This document shows, piece by piece, positions 38,922-48,157 of a stretch of 64,000 nt of DNA. Both the position numbers and the translations under genes were made by a program. A model generated the notes under the pieces. That model was not told the origin of the DNA. It was given only the letters and a program-made list of their open reading frames with translations, and ran no database searches. This DNA is from Eubacteriales bacterium (lineage in GTDB: Bacteria; Bacillota; Clostridia; Lachnospirales; Lachnospiraceae): the NCBI GenBank assembly GCA_030524545.1, contig JAUNGM010000015.1, positions 33,643 through 97,642 of the forward strand, given 5' to 3'. The number at the start of each line of letters is the position of its first letter. Positions within the stretch are counted from its first letter, which is position 1.

Positions 38922-39671
38922 CTAAACTTCAGGACAATGGTACCGCGGTTTTCCTTTGCTTGCTTTTCCGTACTCGATTGCTTCTCTCGGACAATCACAG
39001 ATGCATGCCATACAATGGGTACATTTCCGCTTCCAGACAGGTTTTCCGTTTTTCAGATGAATGTTATGCAGCGGACAGACTTTCTCGCATTTTCCACAGC
39101 TGATACACGCATCTGTTGCCCGAAACTTGCCTGCTTTCACAAACAGAGGATAAAACAGCTCATTTACCACACTGCTGCAAATCTTCCCTGCCGAAGAAAC
39201 CTCCTTAGACGGCAGACGATACCCAGCGCTGATGGCATTGGCCGTTTCTTCAATCAATGGCTCCGCTTTCTTTACGATTGAGATTGCCTCTTCTTCCTCC
39301 GGTACCGGAAACATGGCTATATAATTCTCCGGCATCACGATTTCTGCACATCCCATAAATTCAAATTTCTTCTTTTCACACAGCTTCAGGATATATTTCT
39401 CTGCATTCCCGATATCCCCTCCGCAGGTCATCACAAAATAAGCTTTCTGATTCTCTTCAAAGGTCATCTTACAGATCCATTCCTCTACCAGTCTCGGAAT
39501 CCTCCATCCATACGTCGGAACCGCAAACACCAGAGGTTTCTCCGACACAATCTTCTTATGGCTGTGCTCCCTGATCCTGTCATTGATCGAAACTACTTCA
39601 TCCCTTACAATAGAAGCAATCCTTTTCGCCACAAAAGCACTATTCCCCGTCCCTGAAAAATAAAGTATCAT
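38922..39671 (-). CDS. EFR1 family flavodoxin/ferredoxin protein
   Basis: 249 residues. An N-terminal flavodoxin-like domain (MILYFSGTGNSAFVAKRIA, the FMN phosphate loop; PTYGWRIPR near 53) is fused to a two-cluster ferredoxin domain with CISCGKCEKVCP near 188 and CTHCMACICDCP near 216. EFR1 family members are electron-transfer proteins of anaerobes with unknown partners. The ATG at 39671 opens the unit with the LTA-synthase-like gene, although a functional link is not obvious. Confidence 0.9.
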   Translation of the reverse strand: MILYFSGTGNSAFVAKRIASIVRDEVVSINDRIREHSHKKIVSEKPLVFAVPTYGWRIPRLVEEWICKMTFEENQKAYFVMTCGGDIGNAEKYILKLCEKKKFEFMGCAEIVMPENYIAMFPVPEEEEAISIVKKAEPLIEETANAISAGYRLPSKEVSSAGKICSSVVNELFYPLFVKAGKFRATDACISCGKCEKVCPLHNIHLKNGKPVWKRKCTHCMACICDCPREAIEYGKASKGKPRYHCPEV

Positions 39672-39759
39672 ACTTCACAGCATCCCTTTCTAATACTATT
39701 TGTTTCCATCTGCGCAGACAGATCAATCAGCATACGACATACCCAAATATCTGCACAGA

Positions 39760-39794
39760 AGCACCTGCCATACCTTTTCCGTACAGCAGGTGCT
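39760..39794 (-). terminator. Terminator after ppk1
   Basis: Stem AGCACCTGC (39760-39768) / GCAGGTGCT (39786-39794) with an inner TAC/GTA pairing, 19 bases past the ppk1 stop on the minus strand; the T-run is poor. Confidence 0.65.
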
Positions 39795-39812
39795 CCTCTC
39801 ATCTGAGAAATC

Positions 39813-41969
39813 TTATTCCTCAATATCCTCCGCCGGTTCCGCCGGAACAAAAACCCTTGTATGCTCTTTTGCCTTCTTCTTCTCCCTGGAAGCCATCTCT
39901 TTAGCCTCCCTGCAGAATTCCATCTGCGAATTTATAAGAGTCTTACCCCTCTTATCCGGTTTCACATAAGTCCCATCTGCCTGAAGCAGATGTGCCTTCA
40001 CATTATCCTTAAACTCCAGATCCAGAACATGAATGGCCTCCTGCCTGATTCTTTCATCCTCTACAGGGAAGACGATTTCCACACGGCGGTCCAGGTTACG
40101 CGGCATCCAGTCCGCACTTCCCATATAAACCTCTTCATTTCCGCCGTTGCAGAAGCAGAAGATACGGCTATGCTCCAGAAATTCACCAACGATTGACCGC
40201 ACATGAATATTCTCACTCACCCCTGGAATTCCCACCTTCAGACAGCAGATTCCGCGCACCAGAAGTTCAATCTTCACTCCGCAGGAAGAAGCGTAATAAA
40301 GCGCAGACATGATCACCGGGTCACACAGGGAATTCATCTTCGCCCGTATGTAAGCAGGAATACCATTCTTCGCATTCTCCGCCTCCTTCTCGATCAGCTT
40401 CAGGAATCGGTTCTTCATCCAGATCGGCGCTACGATCAGCTTATTCCAGCGCTTCGGTTCCGAATATCCGGAAAGCATATTAAATACCGCAGTGGCATCC
40501 TCGCCAAAACGCTCATCACAGGAAAATACACCGCAATCCGTATAAAGCTTGGCAGTGGAATCATTGTAGTTACCGGTAGCCATATGTACATACCGGCGGA
40601 TTCCTGTCTCTTCTCTTCTTACTACCAGGGTGATCTTGCTGTGCGTCTTCAGTCCCACAAGACCGTAAATAACATGGCAGCCTGCTTTTTCCAGCATCTT
40701 TGCCCAAACAATATTATGCTCCTCGTCAAAACGCGCTTTCAGTTCAACCAGAACAGAAACCTGCTTGCCATTCTCCGCCGCCTGGGCAAGTGCCGCAATA
40801 ATCGGGGAATTTCCGCTGACACGGTAAAGGGTCTGCTTAATGGCAAGAACATCCGGGTCTTTTGCCGCCTGGCGGACAAAATTTACCACAGGATCAAAGC
40901 TCATATAAGGATGGTGCAGAAATACATCGCCTTCACGAATCACCTGGAAGATATCCTTCTCATTCTGGAATACCGGAACAGGTGCAGGTATATATCTCGG
41001 AGTCTTGTGCTCATCAAATCCGTCCAGCCCATAAACCTTCATCAGCATGGTCAGGTCCAGCGGCCCGTTGATTTCAAAGATATCCTCATTTTTAATATCA
41101 AACTCCGTCTTCAGGATTTTTAACAGACGTTTATCCATCTTTTCTTCCACTTCCAGACGGATGACCTCACCCCACTGACGCTTTTTCAACTGCTTCTGAA
41201 TCTCTACCAGCAGATCCTCCGCCTCATCCTCATCAATGGTCAGATCCGCATTTCTCATAATCCGGTACGGATGGGCACAAACAACATCATTGCTCAAAAA
41301 CAGCTTGCCGATATTCCGCTCAATAATCTGCTCCAGCATGATCACAGCTCTTACACCCTCTTTACCGGATGGAATCTCGATCACACGGGGCAGCACGGAA
41401 GGAACCTGCACAGTAGCAAACTCCAGTGCTTCCTTTCCTTTTTTCTTATCTTTCTTGGAGATCAAAGCTCCGATGTTCAGCGTCTTATTGCGAATCAGCG
41501 GAAACGGCCTTGAGGAGTCCATGGCCATCGGTGTCAGTACCGGATAAACATTATCCTCAAAATACCGGTCTACGTAGTCCTTCTGTTTATCAGACAATTC
41601 CTCATGTTCCATGATCATATGCAGCCCTGCTTTTTCCAGAAGAGGCAGAAGAGAACGCATCAGCGTATTATACTGCACATGCACCAGCTCATGCGTCTGG
41701 ATGCTGATTTCCTTCAGCTGCTCCTTCGGTGTCAGGCCTGCAATATCCGGCTTCTCATACCCCGCATGAACCTGATCCTTCAGAGATGCTACACGCACCA
41801 TATAAAACTCATCCAGATTCGAGGACGTAATACTTAAAAATTTCAGCCTGTCAAACAAAGGAAGGCTCTTATCTCTGGCCTCACTCAGCACTCTCTCATC
41901 AAATTTCAGCCAGCTTAATTCCCTGTTCACAAAATATTCCGGTTTTTCAAAACTCTTCAAATCCATCAT
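39813..41969 (-). CDS. ppk1: Polyphosphate kinase 1
   Basis: 718 residues. Makes polyphosphate reversibly from ATP. N, H, C1 and C2 domains are all recognisable: YFVNRELSWLKFDERVLSEA at the start, SFDPVVNFVRQAAKDPDVLAIK near 370, THSKITLVVRRE and the autophosphorylated His in RRYVHMATGNYNDSTA near 450, then GSADWMPRNLDRRVEIVFPV near 640. Start ATG 41969 has AGGTGG seven bases upstream. It follows the Ppx/GppA gene by 13 bases, pairing synthesis with hydrolysis. Confidence 0.96.
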   Translation of the reverse strand: MMDLKSFEKPEYFVNRELSWLKFDERVLSEARDKSLPLFDRLKFLSITSSNLDEFYMVRVASLKDQVHAGYEKPDIAGLTPKEQLKEISIQTHELVHVQYNTLMRSLLPLLEKAGLHMIMEHEELSDKQKDYVDRYFEDNVYPVLTPMAMDSSRPFPLIRNKTLNIGALISKKDKKKGKEALEFATVQVPSVLPRVIEIPSGKEGVRAVIMLEQIIERNIGKLFLSNDVVCAHPYRIMRNADLTIDEDEAEDLLVEIQKQLKKRQWGEVIRLEVEEKMDKRLLKILKTEFDIKNEDIFEINGPLDLTMLMKVYGLDGFDEHKTPRYIPAPVPVFQNEKDIFQVIREGDVFLHHPYMSFDPVVNFVRQAAKDPDVLAIKQTLYRVSGNSPIIAALAQAAENGKQVSVLVELKARFDEEHNIVWAKMLEKAGCHVIYGLVGLKTHSKITLVVRREETGIRRYVHMATGNYNDSTAKLYTDCGVFSCDERFGEDATAVFNMLSGYSEPKRWNKLIVAPIWMKNRFLKLIEKEAENAKNGIPAYIRAKMNSLCDPVIMSALYYASSCGVKIELLVRGICCLKVGIPGVSENIHVRSIVGEFLEHSRIFCFCNGGNEEVYMGSADWMPRNLDRRVEIVFPVEDERIRQEAIHVLDLEFKDNVKAHLLQADGTYVKPDKRGKTLINSQMEFCREAKEMASREKKKAKEHTRVFVPAEPAEDIEE

Positions 41970-41982
41970 AATCGCACCACCT

Positions 41983-43521
41983 CTACATCTTTCTCTTACG
42001 TCTGAGAACCAGACGAATACCAAACACTTCTTCAAAGAACTTCACTTTTTCCTTCAAAAGGCCAAGCTCCAGGGAAATATCCCTGCTGGAATCAATGATC
42101 AGCTGCAGCTCCCTGTCTTTCAGCACAGCCCGAAGCCCCTGTACTTTCTGATAGTGGCTTCTGTCCATGGCATTGGCAAGCCGCAGGATCGCGGTCAGCT
42201 TCGCCACCAGCACATGACGGTTCCTGTCAAGGCCGGAGCCGTCGTCATTCCTCTCATCGTAGTAAACAAATTCCGTTGTATTATACCGAACCGCACTTGC
42301 AATAATCTGCCGTTCCTCTGTAGAAAGGCCGATAATCTCCGTAGCCATGATGATCCGATAGGAACATTCCGCCACATCTCCCAGGCTGATATATTTGCCG
42401 CAGTCATGAAGCTGTACGGCGATCTGCAGAAGCAGTCGTTCTCTCTGTCCCATACCATGGACTTTTTTCATGCTGTCAAAGATTGCCAGCGCCAGGTCGG
42501 TCGTTCCCTGAATATGGTTCTTCCCGCTGGAATAGCGTTTTGCGATATTTCTGGATGCCACCAGAATATCATTTTCAAAATTATGGACACTCTTGATAAA
42601 TTTCTCCTTCTCACCGAAATCATAGGCAAGACCATCCAGAAGAGAAACGCCCGGTGCCCAGACAGACTCCGCATTAAAAATATCCAGGAAGTTTTTGCAG
42701 ATGACCATGGTAGGAATCACAAGAGATGCATACTCCGGATCCATTCCCAGCTCTTCAGCAAGCGCTTCATCTGTTTTGTAAACCGTATTTTCATACCGTT
42801 TGTTAAATTCCTCTCTGGTAATGATGCGGTCAACAAGCTCTTCTTTAAAAATTGTATCTGTAAGAAGATCTCCCATCAGGATGATATTCTTAATATTCCT
42901 GTCTTTCAGATGCATCCTCTGGAAAGCAGTCAGGTCATTTCGGATAAATTCCTCAATCAGCTGATCATAATGTGTATTCTGTTTTTCCAGTTCTTTCAGG
43001 CGCTCACGGATACGCATACTTCCAATCTTCAGGCTCTGGGTCGTTACAAGGGAATCCTTATCAAACAAAGAAACCTGAAGGCTGCCGCCGCCCACATCCA
43101 GTATAGCAGTGCCTTTCTGAATCATCTTCTTAAACCCTGCTTCAATGGCGGCGATGGATTTATAGCCCAGGAAATGCTGTTCCGCATTACTGAGAATCTC
43201 CACGCGCACGCCGGTACGCTGGTAAATCTGTTCAATGATCAGGATCGGATTCTTCAATTCACGGAAAGCACTTGTCGCACAAGCTCTGTAATCCTCAGCC
43301 CCGAACTCCTTCATCATTTTTTTGAAGTCCGCCAGAATTTCGCAAAGGGAGTCTACCATATTCACATCTAATTTCCCATTGGAATAAGCTCCCCTTCCAA
43401 GCTCCAGACGGTATCGCACATAATTCAGCTCTTTAAAGCCGATTTTTTTTGAAAATTCAAAGATCTTCATACTGGTCTCATAAGAGCCAATATCAATTGC
43501 TGCAAAAGTTGTTGCTGCCAT
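41983..43521 (-). CDS. Ppx/GppA phosphatase family protein with HD domain
   Basis: 512 residues. An N-terminal ASKHA ATPase-like fold (FAAIDIGSYETSMKIFEF at 5-22, DVGGGSLQVSLF near 150) is joined to a C-terminal HD domain (QLHDCGKYISLGDVAE near 370-385). The family comprises exopolyphosphatases and pppGpp phosphohydrolases; the adjacency to ppk1 favours polyphosphate. Start ATG 43521 has AAGGAG eight bases upstream. Intermediate gene of DUF815-Ppx-Ppk1. Confidence 0.9.
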   Translation of the reverse strand: MAATTFAAIDIGSYETSMKIFEFSKKIGFKELNYVRYRLELGRGAYSNGKLDVNMVDSLCEILADFKKMMKEFGAEDYRACATSAFRELKNPILIIEQIYQRTGVRVEILSNAEQHFLGYKSIAAIEAGFKKMIQKGTAILDVGGGSLQVSLFDKDSLVTTQSLKIGSMRIRERLKELEKQNTHYDQLIEEFIRNDLTAFQRMHLKDRNIKNIILMGDLLTDTIFKEELVDRIITREEFNKRYENTVYKTDEALAEELGMDPEYASLVIPTMVICKNFLDIFNAESVWAPGVSLLDGLAYDFGEKEKFIKSVHNFENDILVASRNIAKRYSSGKNHIQGTTDLALAIFDSMKKVHGMGQRERLLLQIAVQLHDCGKYISLGDVAECSYRIIMATEIIGLSTEERQIIASAVRYNTTEFVYYDERNDDGSGLDRNRHVLVAKLTAILRLANAMDRSHYQKVQGLRAVLKDRELQLIIDSSRDISLELGLLKEKVKFFEEVFGIRLVLRRKRKM

Positions 43522-43597
43522 ATCCCCATCTCCTTCTTCCAAATACCTGTTCCTGCTCACAGACGGTTGGCCGTAAACCGTCCGGAATATTTTTCAT

Positions 43598-44905
43598 CTA
43601 CTGATCTATCGTTCCAAGCAGATAATCGATGAACTGCTGCGCCGTTCTTCCTGTCAGGCCGCCGTGTGACAGTTCCCATTTATTTGCTTCCAGCATAAGC
43701 TCTTCCTCCGGCATGGCAACCCCATGGCGCTCTGCCAAAACCCGGACAATATTCTGGAATTCCTTCTTATCAGGTGCACCGAAGTAGATTCTCACACCGA
43801 ACCGATATACCAGGGAAAGCTTCTCCTGTACCGTATCGGACGAATGCAGGTCATCCTTGTCCATGATTTCCAGCTTGTCGCCTGCCCTCTCACGCACAAG
43901 ATGCCGTCTGTTGCTGGTGGCATAAATCAGGATATTATCCGGTTTCTTCTCCAGGCCGCCTTCTATGACTGCCTTCAGATATTTATATTCAATCTCAAAC
44001 TCCTCAAAGGACAGATCATCCATATAAATGATAAATTTATAGTTCCTGTTCTTGATCTGGGCTATAACATCGTTCAGATCCTGGAACTGGTGCTTATAAA
44101 CCTCGATGATCCGCAGACCCTCGTCATAATAGCGATTCAGAATTCCTTTGATGCTGGAAGACTTTCCTGTTCCCGCATCCCCGAACAGCAGGCAGTTGTT
44201 TGCCTTTCTTCCCCTGACAAAAGCCTCCGTATTTTCAATCAGCTGCTTCTTGGGAATTTCATAACCCACCAGATCTTCCAGCTGCACATGGGCAATTTTG
44301 GTAACCGGCTCGATCACTACTTTGCCATTATCGTCATGAGCAACACGGAATGCTTTATGCAGTCCCAGCTTGCCAACGCCGAAATCCTTATAAAACTGCA
44401 CCATATCCGCCATAAATTCTTCCGTAGTCTCCGCCGCAGCCAGCGTTTTGCTCATGCTGCAGATTCTGTCGCGGATCCGCAGATTAAACATCTTACTGTT
44501 GCTGTCAATATTCTGATAATCACAGATGATGCGGCAGCAGGAGGTACCGAATGCCTGGTCAAAAACCTGCAGATCAAAATCATACAGCTCTTTAAAAATC
44601 GTAAAATCATTCAGTGCAATCTCGTTGATGCTGCCCTCTACACCCCCGCGGATCTCACTTGCCGTGCTGAAGGCATTCTCATGATTCACCAGAAGAAAAG
44701 TCAGATAATTATGCCACAGATTCCCGGAAAAGCCATAAGAACCGGCCATTTCCACCAATCCGTTCACACATTCAAAAAAAACAGATTCCTCTTTCTTTAA
44801 CTCTTCCTGATGATTGTCACAGGCATTCATCAGAGCTGTCATTTTCTCAAGAATCTCCCCGTTCAGAAAGTTACGGTAGAGAATACATTCCTGAATCCTT
44901 GCCAT
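43598..44905 (-). CDS. DUF815-type AAA ATPase
   Basis: 435 residues. Residues about 190-435 are a P-loop ATPase of the DUF815 family: Walker A LLFGDAGTGKSSSIK near 243, Walker B IIYMDDLSFEEFE near 295, and sensor ATSNRRHLVRER near 337. The N-terminal half is helical and unrecognised. Its cellular role is unknown. The 76-base gap to the Ppx/GppA gene on the same strand suggests linked expression with the polyphosphate genes. Confidence 0.88.
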   Translation of the reverse strand: MARIQECILYRNFLNGEILEKMTALMNACDNHQEELKKEESVFFECVNGLVEMAGSYGFSGNLWHNYLTFLLVNHENAFSTASEIRGGVEGSINEIALNDFTIFKELYDFDLQVFDQAFGTSCCRIICDYQNIDSNSKMFNLRIRDRICSMSKTLAAAETTEEFMADMVQFYKDFGVGKLGLHKAFRVAHDDNGKVVIEPVTKIAHVQLEDLVGYEIPKKQLIENTEAFVRGRKANNCLLFGDAGTGKSSSIKGILNRYYDEGLRIIEVYKHQFQDLNDVIAQIKNRNYKFIIYMDDLSFEEFEIEYKYLKAVIEGGLEKKPDNILIYATSNRRHLVRERAGDKLEIMDKDDLHSSDTVQEKLSLVYRFGVRIYFGAPDKKEFQNIVRVLAERHGVAMPEEELMLEANKWELSHGGLTGRTAQQFIDYLLGTIDQ

Positions 44906-45021
44906 TTTCTCGTTCTCCCCTTATTGTATAGCATTCTTTTATCATGACCGCTGTATTTATGCTGTCCGCGTTCCGGTCAGTATCCATATAAAGTCCGGTT
45001 ACTTCGCGAACGCTATCCAAG

Positions 45022-46164
45022 CTACATATTCACTTCATAGCATCCCAGCACACGCATCCGGTTAGCTTCCGCTTCCAGACCGCGCAGCGCATTTTTAACC
45101 GCACTGTCCTCCGGATTTCCTTCAAAATCTACAAAGAACCGATACTCCCATGTTTTCCCCGGAATCGGTCTGGACTCGATCTTTGTCATATTCAGCCCAT
45201 TATAAATAATATGGGAAAGCATATTGTAAAGGGTACCGCTTGCATGGGGCAGCTCAAAGCAGATGCTGATCTTGCCCGCATTTTTTTCGTATACCGGATT
45301 GCGGCTGACAATGATAAATCTTGTTACGTTCTTGTCATTGTGGCAGATATTTTCCGCAAGAATCTGAAGTCCGAATACCTCACCGGCCTCCCTGCTTGCG
45401 ATGGCTGCATAGGTTTTGTCCTGCACATCGCTTACCATCTTGGCGGCACCTGCCGTATTCTCTGTCTTCACTGTTTTCCAGTCCGGATGCCCCTCCAGGA
45501 ATTTGCAGCACTGGGCCAGGCCCTGGGGATGGGAGTAGACTGTCCGGATATCCTCCAAAGTCGTTCCCGGAAGGCCAAGCAACACATGATCCGCACGGAT
45601 GGACTGTTCTCCGACAATAAAAAGCTGATACTCTGTCAGCAGATCATAAATATCCGCTACAATGCCTGCTGTAGAATTTTCTATCGGAAGCACTGCGTAA
45701 TCCGCTCTTCCCGCAGATACCTCTTCCATCGCATCCCGCCAGGTCTTCACATGATAGCTGTGAATATCTTCTTCAAAATAAGCACGCATGGCAGCATAGC
45801 TATACGCACCTTCCACCCCCTGAAAAACTACATTTACATGCTCCAGAGGAAGCTTGTCCACGATTTCATAATCCTTTTTCTCTTCCACGCCATGCTCGGT
45901 AAGAAGCTGGTACTGGCGTTTCCGGCTGATTGCCATAATCTGCTGGAAAAGCTCCTGCGCCCCAAGGATATTGAACTCTCCATGTGCCTTTTCACACAAA
46001 CCCTGTATCTTGGCTCTCTCCCGCTCCGGATCCAGAACCCTCTTCCCTGTCGTAATCTTATATTCGGCAACGTCCTCACAGACTTTCATTCTCTTCTCAA
46101 AAAGCCGGATGATCTGATCGTCAATCTCATCAATCTCTTTCCTGCATTCCTGTAAATCAATCAT
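45022..46164 (-). CDS. pheA: Bifunctional chorismate mutase / prephenate dehydratase
   Basis: 380 residues. Makes phenylpyruvate for phenylalanine. AroQ chorismate mutase at about 1-90 (MIDLQECRKEIDEIDDQIIR, catalytic Arg and Lys positions in EYKITTGKRVLDPERE), prephenate dehydratase at about 110-285 (FQGVEGAYSYAAM, LPIENSTAGIVADIYDLL, NVTRFIIVSR), and ACT domain at about 297-380 with the ESRPIPGKTWEYRFFVD Phe-binding motif. The start overlaps the folC stop by eight bases. Confidence 0.96.
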   Translation of the reverse strand: MIDLQECRKEIDEIDDQIIRLFEKRMKVCEDVAEYKITTGKRVLDPERERAKIQGLCEKAHGEFNILGAQELFQQIMAISRKRQYQLLTEHGVEEKKDYEIVDKLPLEHVNVVFQGVEGAYSYAAMRAYFEEDIHSYHVKTWRDAMEEVSAGRADYAVLPIENSTAGIVADIYDLLTEYQLFIVGEQSIRADHVLLGLPGTTLEDIRTVYSHPQGLAQCCKFLEGHPDWKTVKTENTAGAAKMVSDVQDKTYAAIASREAGEVFGLQILAENICHNDKNVTRFIIVSRNPVYEKNAGKISICFELPHASGTLYNMLSHIIYNGLNMTKIESRPIPGKTWEYRFFVDFEGNPEDSAVKNALRGLEAEANRMRVLGCYEVNM

Positions 46165-47458
46165 GATTTTCTTCCTCTCGTTTTTTCTTCACAATTTCTG
46201 TCAGCTCCCCGATAAAAGAAAGGGAGCCAAACGCCAGGATCACATCCTCAAGCCCTGCCAGTGCCAAAGCCCTGTCCACGGCAGAGGAAAGGCTATCCAT
46301 CGCTTCCACATCCGCATGATATTCCCGTACTGCAGCAGCCAGCTCCTTCGCCGGAAGCGCACGGGGATTCCCCGGGGTCTGGACTGCCAGAATCTTCCTG
46401 GCATAGGCATGTGTCATTCTGATCACGCTTCTGTAGTCCTTATCCCGGAACATTCCCATAATATAGTAAATATTTTTGCCATTAAAGTAACGTTCAATAG
46501 ACACGGAAAGCATTTGGGCCGCTCCCGGGTTATGTGCCCCGTCTACCACAAACAGCGGAGCATCCTGTATTACCGTAAATCTTCCGCCCCATATCGTATC
46601 CTTGAGACCTTTTTTCCTCTGAGCAAGGCTTGTGCAAAGACGGTTTTTCTCTAAAAGAGCGAGAGCTTTGAGAGCAAGGGCTGCATTCTCTGTCTGGTAA
46701 GCCCCCGCCAGAGAAATCTCATAATTTTCTCCCTCATAACAAAAGGTCTGTCCAAAGCAATCTGCCTGAAGCACCTCTGCCTTTTTGCCATCTGCAATAT
46801 ACAGCGGTACGTTCTCCTTTTTACACTTTTCCTCAATCACCCGCAGTACCTCCGGAGCCTGCGCCATAGTCACTGTTTCACATCCGGATTTGATGATGCC
46901 GGCCTTTTTTTCTGCGATTTCTTCCAGGGTATTGCCCAGAAATGCCTGATGATCCAGGCTTATGGAAACCAGCACCGCAAGGAGAGGGCTGGAGATAATA
47001 TTTGTCGCATCCATGTCTCCGCCCATGCCAACCTCAAGAAGAACCACGTCACACTGCTCTTCTTTAAAAAACAAAAATGCAGCAGCCGTCTCAATCTCAA
47101 ACGGAGTCGGATGAGACAGCCCCTCTTCCGTCATTTCCTCAACAGCACGGGAAATCTCTGTCACATATTCTGCAAATTTCTCGCGGCTGACCTTCCTGCC
47201 TGCCGCCTCCAGTCTTTCACGATAGGAATAAATCGTAGGAGAAATATAACGTCCCACATGATATCCTGCCTCCGAAAGCACAGTATAAAGATACGCAATG
47301 ACGGAACCCTTGCCGTTGGTTCCTGCGATATGGATATATCTGGAATCATTCTGGGGATTCCCCAGACGATTTAAAAGTTCCTGCATATTGGCAAGGCCAA
47401 GGACACTTCCATATTGTTCGGCATCCTTAATATAAGCCCGGCTTTGCTGATAGTTCAT
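46157..47458 (-). CDS. folC: Folylpolyglutamate synthase / dihydrofolate synthase
   Basis: 433 residues. Adds glutamate to folates. The ATP loop HIAGTNGKGSVIAYLYTVL (near 43), SPTIYSYRERLEAAGR near 73, LLEVGMGGDMDATN near 145, SISLDHQAFLGNTLEEIAEKKAGI near 170 and DGAHNPGAAQML near 305 are all typical. Start ATG 47458 has AGGAG seven bases upstream; a 27-residue extension was rejected. First gene of a folC-pheA unit. Confidence 0.96.
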   Translation of the reverse strand: MNYQQSRAYIKDAEQYGSVLGLANMQELLNRLGNPQNDSRYIHIAGTNGKGSVIAYLYTVLSEAGYHVGRYISPTIYSYRERLEAAGRKVSREKFAEYVTEISRAVEEMTEEGLSHPTPFEIETAAAFLFFKEEQCDVVLLEVGMGGDMDATNIISSPLLAVLVSISLDHQAFLGNTLEEIAEKKAGIIKSGCETVTMAQAPEVLRVIEEKCKKENVPLYIADGKKAEVLQADCFGQTFCYEGENYEISLAGAYQTENAALALKALALLEKNRLCTSLAQRKKGLKDTIWGGRFTVIQDAPLFVVDGAHNPGAAQMLSVSIERYFNGKNIYYIMGMFRDKDYRSVIRMTHAYARKILAVQTPGNPRALPAKELAAAVREYHADVEAMDSLSSAVDRALALAGLEDVILAFGSLSFIGELTEIVKKKREEENHD

Positions 47459-47554
47459 TTGTCTGCTCCTGTCCAGGGATTCATTCCTGCTTAAAATCCC
47501 AGTAATTATTCCATTATATTCAGCGCTGTTGCTGCGCAATGTATGGTTTTTCTA

Positions 47555-47583
47555 ATAATAGCATTGGTGAATGATTTTTTCAA
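47555..47583 (-). promoter_or_regulatory. Predicted promoter of folC-pheA
   Basis: Minus-strand -35 TTGAAA (47578-47583), 17-base spacer, -10 TATTAT (47555-47560). Confidence 0.7.
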
Positions 47584-47657
47584 GGTGGGCAATACTAGAA
47601 AGAAGAAAAATTCTTGTAAACAAAACGGAAAATATTCATGAAAAACGGAGGATTACT

Positions 47658-48044
47658 ATGAAACACGCCTTTCTTCTATGCGGCTCTATCGGATGGTGCC
47701 TGGAGGTTTTCTGGACCGGATTTCATTCTCTGATGTCCGGTGAACCAACTATGATGGGCAGGACTTCACTCCTGATGTTTCCCATTTACGGCTGTGCCGC
47801 ACTCATCAAGCCTGTTTACCAAAAAATTTCCTCCATTCCCACAGCGGTTCGGGGATGTATTTATACTGCCGGTATATATATGGCGGAATTTTTCAGCGGC
47901 TCTGTTTTGAAATACTTTGGGATGTGTCCCTGGGATTACAGCAAAACACCATTTCAGTATAAAGGCGTCATCCGGCTGGATTATGCACCGCTGTGGTTTT
48001 TCACAGGACTGCTCTTTGAAAAAATACTTACAAAATCATCTTGA
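47658..48044 (+). CDS. Small membrane protein, PF06541-like (putative ABC-transporter type IV)
   Basis: 128 residues, four hydrophobic segments. Family traits: GSIGWCLEVFWTG at the start, the Arg-Gly-type turn with FPIYGCAAL near 40, AGIYMAEFFSGSVL near 80 with a conserved Glu, and WDYSKTPFQYKGVIRLDYAPLW near 93. The family name refers to an ABC-transporter-like role that was never demonstrated here. Start ATG 47658 has CGGAGG seven bases upstream; the ORF upstream of it is not used. Confidence 0.85.
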   Translation: MKHAFLLCGSIGWCLEVFWTGFHSLMSGEPTMMGRTSLLMFPIYGCAALIKPVYQKISSIPTAVRGCIYTAGIYMAEFFSGSVLKYFGMCPWDYSKTPFQYKGVIRLDYAPLWFFTGLLFEKILTKSS

Positions 48045-48069
48045 AAAAACAGTCTATATATTATATGAT
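48041..48069 (+). promoter_or_regulatory. Predicted promoter of pyrBI
   Basis: -35 TTGAAA (48041-48046, overlapping the previous stop), 17-base spacer, -10 TATGAT (48064-48069). Confidence 0.65.
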
Positions 48070-48091
48070 GGAGAGCAAGGGAAATTAAGTA

Positions 48092-48131
48092 TTTTTCCGT
48101 TACTGGCCACTTAGTGAACAGTAACCTTTTT
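48092..48131 (+). promoter_or_regulatory. Candidate attenuator in the pyrB leader
   Basis: Hairpin GTTACTG (48099-48105) / CAGTAAC (48119-48125) with inner CAC/GTG, preceded by TATTTTTCC and followed by CTTTTTC. It lies downstream of the predicted pyrBI promoter and before the AUG, so it could attenuate pyrBI; it would also terminate transcripts from the upstream gene. No PyrR-box-like sequence or leader peptide was seen. Confidence 0.5.
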
Positions 48132-48157
48132 CATCCCAAAGAAAATGGAGGTATGAT

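Noticed and set aside
41840-42035. Longer N-terminus for ppk1 starting at 42035
   Set aside because: It would extend into the end of the Ppx/GppA gene without a ribosome binding site; ATG 41969 gives the conserved start and a good site.
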